Assembly: GCF_029227915.1 (NCBI RefSeq)
Contig: NC_079875.1
Location: forward strand, 22,437,001-22,501,000
Source of the DNA: Hydractinia symbiolongicarpus
Taxonomy: Eukaryota; Cnidaria; Hydrozoa; Anthoathecata; Hydractiniidae
Direction of reading: 5' to 3'
DNA: 64,000 bases
How positions within the stretch are numbered: the stretch's first letter is position 1; each line of letters starts with the position of its first letter. The notes below the pieces were generated by a model, which was not told where the DNA came from, searched no databases, and saw only the letters and a list, made by a program, of their open reading frames with translations. Positions 57,395 through 64,000 of the stretch are shown here, piece after piece. Position numbers and translations under genes: made by a program.

Positions 57395-60300
57395 TCAAAA
57401 TTTTGGGCAAGGTTTTTTTAATGTAAAGTCGGCTCCATCAACTGCACCGGAATGGTATGATTCAATTAAAAGTTCTAATGATTGAAATTGCGGACCATGT
57501 TCGATACCGTACAATGTTACGCCAGAATGTGAACAACTCTAAAAAAAATTAACATTCCGTTACTTTGTGTCAAGCTTTTTTTTAACTGAAACAGAAAGAA
57601 TGTTGAAAAGTTTACTTACCTGAAATATTTGATGATGAGTGATTCTCCCTTTCTTTGTAAGCACTGTCAGGACTAGATTACCATGTGAAGTGCTACTGTC
57701 GCGAACCAAAAACATCCTAAAATGTATGTGTTAGCAGTAAATTTCGTGCCACACTGATGAGCCTGTCACAGATAGAGATATCAGAATGAGGAAAACATTT
57801 TTTCGTAAGACACAGTGCAGGAAATCGTCTTTTTTTGTAGTAAATTATTGTTTCATTGTCAATAGAGTATGTTAAGGGAAGCTTACGTGCATTATTTTCG
57901 ATTTCTGTTGCGTTAGATTTCTGAGGGGTATTATAGACAACACACAGACTTACCCTTCTTTGCAGCCATGTTTCTTTAAACATTGAATAGCTTGCTCCCT
58001 GTCGAGTTTCCCATGATACCAAACTTTTGTTTCAAGATAACTTCGACGGATCATTGCAGGAGAAAACGTGGTCGATCTTCGCTTTACGGTTTTTGGAATT
58101 TCAAATGCGATCTCATTGTGTAAGCGTAAGGCTTCTAAAGGATCGGAAATGACTCTTCCGTTATCACCGGAAAAATCGAATGCTGCCTTGTTTTCCGCTT
58201 CGTAGATTTGATCTCCTAACGACCTCTGAGTCAAAAAAGAAATTAGAACAAATCGAATGTGCTTAACGCGCTTTTTAATCGTGGTTGTCAATCACTTACC
58301 CGAACCAATATGCTCTGTCTAGCGCTGTTTGTACGGCGCAAGTTGGCTTCTTTACTCATTGCTTCTTTGAAATTCGAGTACAGTTGTTGACCAAACTAAA
58401 AAAATAAGATTTTCTTAGTCTGAGTACAAACATTTTGCCAACATAGTCACGTTGTGCATAAAAAATTTTGATGCATTGAATGAAAAGCATTTTCAACGTA
58501 AGCGTTATTTAAAATAAATATATTAATAAAAACTAGTTATTGCACGGTACTGTGCATAAACTTTGAATTCTGATATCTTTGTCTGGTTAAAAACAATGAT
58601 AACAGAATCAGAAAAATTATGTCATATTGTACCTGATTTGAGTGGTAGAAGACTTTTTATCAACAAAAAACTTCTGTTTAATGTTCAAATATACAGAACG
58701 ATAAATATAAGAGAAATATTATTATATTATATTGCCTTGACGAACATGTCGCAAATCCGACATAATAAGACAAAAACATGGCAGCCGTTATTTTTAAATC
58801 GATGTCCAACATAGGTTTAAAACCTATGTTGGAAACCGATTGCTCCCAAACATTTCGACATATGCAGTCAAATACTTCGACGTAGGCAGCTAAACATTTC
58901 ACCATAGGTAAGGGGAACAAATAAAATAGAAAAAACATGGTTCGCGCAGTAAAATGCTTTTTTAATTGCAAACTTTTTTGCTAATAAAACTAACCTTTGC
59001 GAGTCGAACAGCTGAAAACCAACCTTTAAGTAGTTCGGGTGAATGCACGCAAAAACATTTGATCTCTGCCCACTTAATTACAACTTCTGGCTGAAAAGGA
59101 ATGTGCATATAACGAACAAACAAACGGACAGACGGACGGACAGACGAAAACAAACAAACAAATGCAAACAAACAAACAAGGTCGTTGTCATATTAATCAG
59201 GTTTCCTTCGAAATTTCGCTATTACGTGGTTGTACATTTTTTTTGTCTATTGCCATTATAATCAGGTAATTATATTTTACAATCCTCAGGATAGAGTCAT
59301 TCGTTCGTATTAATAACCAACAAGGAGGCCGAGACAGACATTTACTGCTTATGAAGAAAACCAGACCTCGAGTAAGCCTGTTGTACTTACAATTAAGCAG
59401 AAGCAGTGAGAATAAGGTGCGCCATGAGCATCGATAAATTCTGGAAGACCAAGATAAAGATTGCAAGAGAGGCATTGATATAATGGAGACGTAGATTCCA
59501 GATCCTAAAATAACATTTCAATATTTCCTGTTGGTGATTAACATACCCCTAATTAGCGCCACCCTCTAATTAGCACCGCCCTCCAATAAGCGTCGCATCT
59601 AAAATCATAAAAATTTAGATTTCGAACAGGAGAACACGTGAATACATTGCTTGCATTTTCTTGTAATAGTAGTACACGCGTTTTATAAAAACAAGCGATT
59701 TAAATGTTAAAAAAATACGGAGAGTCAGGTTTTTCACCCCTTGGATGTAGTATGTAGTATGACTAACAACTCGACAATTTAAACTATCGCTATGCGTTGA
59801 TAGCGGTTGCATGCGCGTCTGCTGCGCACCAAATTACGGTAAACAACAGTCATAACGAAGAATGACATCGGTAGAGGTTGTTGTTTGGGTTGTGTTGTTT
59901 CCTACTAAAAGGTCCAATGCCACCACTGCTATATCTACCTTACCTGTTGTGAATCATCCTCAAAAATATAGATTGATGAATTTTGTAGTCGCATGTACTT
60001 CTTTCTCCAGTTTTTTTTATCAAAGTCCTTTATGTACACCCAACCATGGACGCTGGGCGGCTTGTCTGGTGAAATAAAGGACTAAATAAAACACGTGTAG
60101 TCTTACATAGGTGAATATTTATCATAGCACATCCGTATTTCATTCTAAACAGAGAATGCTTCACCCCGATCAGACCTCTGATCATGACGGGCGAGTATAA
60201 TGCGTGTAAGTCATACTGAAAGAGAACTACTTTGTTTGTATGTTAGTGATGAACAAAGTAGTTCTCTTTCAGTATGACTTACACGCATTATACTCGCCCG

Positions 60301-62832
60301 TCATGATCAGAGATTTGATCGGGGTGAAGCATTCTCTGTTGAGAATGAAATACGGATGTGCTATGATAAATATTCACCTATGTATACACACCATCCGGAT
60401 AAACTATCTGAGTTCATCACTAACATATTGCCGCAAGTAGTGTAGTGGGTTCGCCTGCGGCTCCCAGTTATGGGGACCGCGGATTGAATCCCGCTCACTG
60501 CCAGGCAGTATGTTAGTGAAGAACAAAGTAGTTCTCTTTCAGTATGACGTGTAGCCTTCTTAATACACAATAGCAACTTAGCTAGAGGGCCAGGGGACGA
60601 GTTTGATACATTATTAAGTATGAAGAACATAGTTTACTCCTGAGAGCATGTCTAAGAAATATTGTGAATAATGATCTTGACTCCCAACCTCTTCCCCAGA
60701 TCATCTTGTATTTTTTCTGGCATAAAGATCATTGTACCGATTTAAAAAAAGGCCTTTAGGCTTTTTTCCACAAATATAATATCCGTCAATTGAGAAATAA
60801 GTTAATACTAAAAAGGTGCATTTATCATGTTCAAATAGGAACGCATAATTAGGAGGGACACACATAATTACGCATAATTAGGAGGGAAACACAAGCTACT
60901 TACTCGTAAAAGAGAGCTCCTTCGCGATTTCGAGTCCTTGGTTTCCGTCGACACAATATGCAACATTTCGATGGGAAAATGTTCCTACAAAATTTTATAT
61001 TGTTGTATCATCGTCAAAATAACATAAACAATACACAAAATAGCAAATTTGATGTAACTTGCTAACCACATATTTATTCGCATTAAAATAGTGATTTGGC
61101 TACCATTTTTTTAAAAAATGCTTTCAGGAAAAAAAGATGGTCGAAATGTAATGCAGGAATTATGTTCGATGGACGAATCCTTAAATACTTTTGATGGGTT
61201 AACGACTAGTCTTCTACCACACTGTCTGTCTGCCGCGCGAGAAAAAAGTCGTGCTACGGACAGACGAAATAACAACTGCAATATACTTTAATCAACTTTG
61301 TTGCAAAGGATGAATTTCCGTTAAACTTTAGGGAGGGCCCCTTGGATTTCACCAACGGCTAACGTCTTCTCTCCGTGATAATGACCGTCTTTTGTGTTTA
61401 CAACAACGGAATCCCATTTTTATGGTTAGGATGCATGCAATATATATGCGATGCTTGGAATAGCTATGGCCGGAATATGTGCCACATGCAAATATCTGAT
61501 GACCGGAACACGTAAACCATCCCATATTCCAAGCTACTTTATATAAATTTGCAAAACTTACAGCAGGTTCATTAAATAAATCGTATTTTGTAATGTCTTC
61601 GATCATTTTGAAGGAATTGTTGGAATCTGGAGCCCACTTTTGCATGACATTATACACAATTTCGTGATCTTCTATTTGCCGGACTAAATAAAATGCAAAC
61701 ATGTGAAAAAACGCTGAGGTGATCATTTTATTTGTGGTCCTTATTAAAGGAAGCTGTCGCTAAATCTGCGTTAAAAGCTTTTTTATCTCTAAGCCAAATA
61801 TGGTAGCCGAAGCAAGCAAAGTTTCACGAAAAACAGTTTTGTTTTAATAGAATGCGTTTAAGCAAAAAGCGTCTGACTAGCAGGTACTTTACAAAAAGAA
61901 TATGAACTGGGAACGAAGTCGTTCTGGGGGTAAAAATGATATGACATATATCAACTTTGATACTAATATGATCTGCTTGGAACTTAGCTGTGTATCATTT
62001 CTTACCGAGAACGGCATGATAGTTATTCAGGTAGGAAGATTTATAATAACAAGATAACTAACCCAAGCACAGATCTGTGATAACTTCTTGTACTATTAAT
62101 GCTAGCTTTTCTGTCATGCCTTTAACATGCGCAATTTTCCAAGCCAGCTGAAACGCGGTCCATGCTTTGAAGACTTCAGCTTTGAACATCTGACCATCTG
62201 GACATAATATTTGCACATCGAACTATCGAAGAAAAATTTGAATGTAATCTAACCTAAGACGCTTCTTGTCAATCCGATGCTTTTTAAGTTCGTTTAAAAC
62301 CATTACGTTTATACGCACTATATTCACAAAGTGCGGAAAAATGTGCAAATATTTTATTTTAACCTGAAGTAATAAAAGTTTTTTTTGACGCGATTGTTAA
62401 TATATTGTTTAGCATTGAATTAAAGGAAATTTTAACCTGCTCATGTTATCAACATTCAATTTTTACACTAGACTGGAAGTGTACCTTAAGCACTAAATGA
62501 AAGTCTTTCACAAAAATCTGCACAACCAATTTTGATTACCTTGTCAATGTTCGGTAAAGACAACCTCGGACTGATTGAATTATGTCGCTCTCGAAACTCC
62601 ACTTTGGATCGTGGTATACGCCTGCTCAATGTAGGTGAATTATCAGCAGAACTGTACAAGCGTTTGCTTCTATCTTTCACACATGTCTTCTTTGGCTCGT
62701 TGATGTCTTTTAGCAGATCGACAATGTTTTTCACTTTTCGAATGTCGTTGTCATGACAATGACCGGTGTTGACATCACTAATCGCGGTGTGTGACTGTGA
62801 CTGACTTGGTATAGGCAAATACCTCTGTGATC
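57395..62832 (-). CDS. GRB7/GRB10/GRB14-type adaptor: RA, PH, BPS and SH2 domains (N-terminus incomplete)
   Basis: Cytoplasmic adaptors of this family bind activated receptor tyrosine kinases through SH2 and BPS, Ras-type GTPases through RA, and phosphoinositides through PH. Exons on the minus strand: 62832-62540, 62222-62063, 61683-61562, 60984-60904, 60060-59944, 59504-59391, 59090-58995, 58395-58300, 58225-57954, 57716-57620, 57538-57395; phases agree, about 530 residues. Ser/Arg-rich N-terminal part; RA (FDVQILCPDGQMFKAEVFKA to VRQIEDHEIVYNV); FPIEML linker; PH (VHGWVYIKDFDKKNWRKKYM to LLKGWFSAVRLAK); BPS (AAFDFSGDNGRVISDPLEAL, then KTVKRRS); SH2 (VWYHGKLDREQA, FLVRDSS with the phosphotyrosine-binding Arg, ITHHQI). 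The acceptor at 60061 (ACAAG) was chosen over a nearby CAG because it alone keeps frame. The first exon(s) upstream of 62832 were not found. Confidence 0.92.
59105..59185. repeat. AAAC and GACGGACAGAC simple repeats
   Basis: AACAAACAAACGGACAGACG is followed by further GACGGACAGAC and AAACAAAC units. The array is in the intron just upstream of the exon at 59090-58995. Confidence 0.85.
60104..60384. repeat. Long near-perfect hairpin in a GRB intron, 133-bp arms
   Basis: The left arm 60104-60236 and right arm 60252-60384 are reverse complements with about three mismatches and no gap; the loop is 15 bases. The arm ends ATTCACCTATGTA and the inner AACAAAGTAGTTCTCTTTCA segments make the boundaries plain. 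Part of the inner arm recurs a third time at about 60509-60548, beside a tRNA-like segment, which suggests that the arms derive from a SINE body inserted head to head. A transcript through it would form a long double strand. Confidence 0.9.
60430..60505 (+). repeat. tRNA-like SINE head
   Basis: GTAGTGTAGTGGGTTCGCCT resembles an A box and GGATTGAATCC a B box, with spacing like a tRNA. It is followed directly by a partial copy of the hairpin arm sequence (GTATGTTAGTGAAGAACAAA). Not a convincing functional tRNA. Confidence 0.55.
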
Positions 62833-63029
62833 CTGTTGTTTTTTTTAATTGTTTAAAGAGAAAATAATAATAATAAAGACAGTTGAAGTAATCGTAAAGA
62901 AATGCATACAACATATTATTTTTGTTTATACACACGAGGCAGTTCAGTCCTGTAAAATTGCATCGCATAATTGGTTAATGTGAAACTGTTGATGGACTTG
63001 TAAAGAGTCCCCCCCCCCCTCCGGTACCG
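62833..63029. other. Stretch upstream of the first recovered GRB exon
   Basis: The missing first exon(s) of the GRB-type gene should lie upstream of 62832, in this stretch, beyond the MITE, or outside the window. A C-run at about 63009-63018 is present. No candidate exon could be supported. Confidence 0.4.
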
Positions 63030-63476
63030 CAATGCTTTGAATAAATGCACCCTTCTATTAAACGCTCCCCTCGGATAGACGCTCCCCTTTTTTCAGTCAA
63101 TTTTTTAATAAACGTTTTCCTCGAATAGAGGCGATAGAAAAAGTATATTTAAAGTCAATAACTGTTGTTGTTTTGCTCTTTTAATTAAAAGACAATTTTA
63201 ATGGTGCTATTATAATATAAACATTTCATGAATACAACTAAACACAATCTCTCATATTTGATACATCGGTAAAATAAGGAAATTTCTATAAACACCTTTT
63301 TCCTAAATCTAGGGTTTGAGGTTGGAAATTTAGATATATTGTAAAGTTTATATTATAGGTATCCATAAAACTGTAAAAGAGACGCCCCTCTTTTAAACGC
63401 CCCCCTCCCCTTCGAATAGACGCCCCCCAAAATGTCAAAAAATTTAATAAACGCCCCGGGCGTTTATTCGAAGCAT
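63030..63476. repeat. AAACGCCCC MITE, complete copy
   Basis: The left end AATGCTTTGAATAAATGCAC and the right end GGGCGTTTATTCGAAGCAT are inverted relatives. The interior holds repeated AAACGCCCC and AATAGACGCCCC motifs near both ends. The copy at 36835-37050 is truncated. Confidence 0.75.
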
Positions 63477-64000
63477 AACGGTATGTCAAGTTGATTTTAG
63501 GAGCACATCATTCTTTGTGTAGTAATGTGAATATTAATCTCCCGTTCAAATGACTGCCAGGCAAGACAAATGAAAATGGAACCCTGCAAACGTGTTAACC
63601 TCGTCACATTTTTAATGACTGTAAAATAGGGTTAACTTTAATGAAATTATGAAACCAGTAAGTTGACTAAATGATGTTCTATTTTGTATCCAATAAAGAG
63701 ATTTAATACACCTTTCCCGAGACCATGAGCCATACTTTTTTTAAACTCGTAAAATATGAATACCATATTTGAATTCAGCATAGTTTGTTTAATTTATGTG
63801 TAAAAGTTTAACTTGATACGCCAACAGAAAGTGCTATTTTGAGGAGATATATATCACAGTTAAAGTCTTCTTAATGCTCAAGTTACCATGCCCCGCCTCG
63901 TTTTCAAAAAGAGTTTAGTCATGCCACAAATCTTTAAATTAGAATAGCAGGTTGTTTACTTGCTGCATTGTTTCGAAATTTTCTTTGTTTATGACATTTT
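63477..64000. other. Right-edge stretch without recognised features
   Basis: AT-rich sequence. The motif CCCCGCCTCGTTTTC near 63892 resembles ends of repeats elsewhere in the window. No gene is supported. Confidence 0.45.

Overview
The window looks like AT-rich genomic DNA of an early-branching animal, most likely a cnidarian and probably a hydrozoan. The reasons are animal-specific gene families split into many small exons by short AT-rich introns with GT-AG sites, plus a dense load of small DNA transposons, foldback elements and tRNA-like SINEs. The species call is inference, because no marker gene fixes it.

Four protein-coding genes could be assembled exon by exon, all on the minus strand. 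From high to low coordinates they are: (1) a GRB7/GRB10/GRB14-type adaptor with RA, PH, BPS and SH2 domains (57395-62832, 11 exons, extreme N-terminus not found); (2) a natriuretic-receptor-type membrane guanylyl cyclase (34537-44473, 17 exons, 1066 residues, complete); (3) a secreted zinc carboxypeptidase of family M14A (24315-28677, 9 exons, 427 residues, complete); (4) ARNT, the class II bHLH-PAS partner protein (1974-9602, 17 exons, first exon missing). Splice phases agree throughout, apart from one join in ARNT that implies a missed tiny exon. An unidentified open frame at the left edge (3-294, +) may be the end of another gene.

The space between and inside the genes is filled by mobile DNA. 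The most notable case is a nested pair at 10456-16320. A decayed Tigger/pogo element with a TA target duplication was split by a 3.27-kb element (12893-16157) with long inverted ends and a probable 3-bp duplication. That insert carries an undamaged multi-exon gene for a FEN1/XPG-like nuclease with a C-terminal Cys-rich module, as expected for an Academ-like transposon. A 0.68-kb element inside the carboxypeptidase gene keeps what looks like the last exon of a related gene. A second pogo-type element at 30521-33107 has one visible frameshift and a C-terminal PHD-like zinc finger.

Other repeats include a nearly perfect 133-bp-arm hairpin in a GRB intron, a Harbinger-like element, a TTAA element, a THAP-coding MITE, several MITE families present in two or more copies, SINE fragments and minisatellites. 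The stretch 44.5-57.3 kb has no recognisable host gene.

The four genes do not form a pathway or operon. ARNT acts in the nucleus, the cyclase and the GRB adaptor act in membrane signalling, and the carboxypeptidase is secreted.
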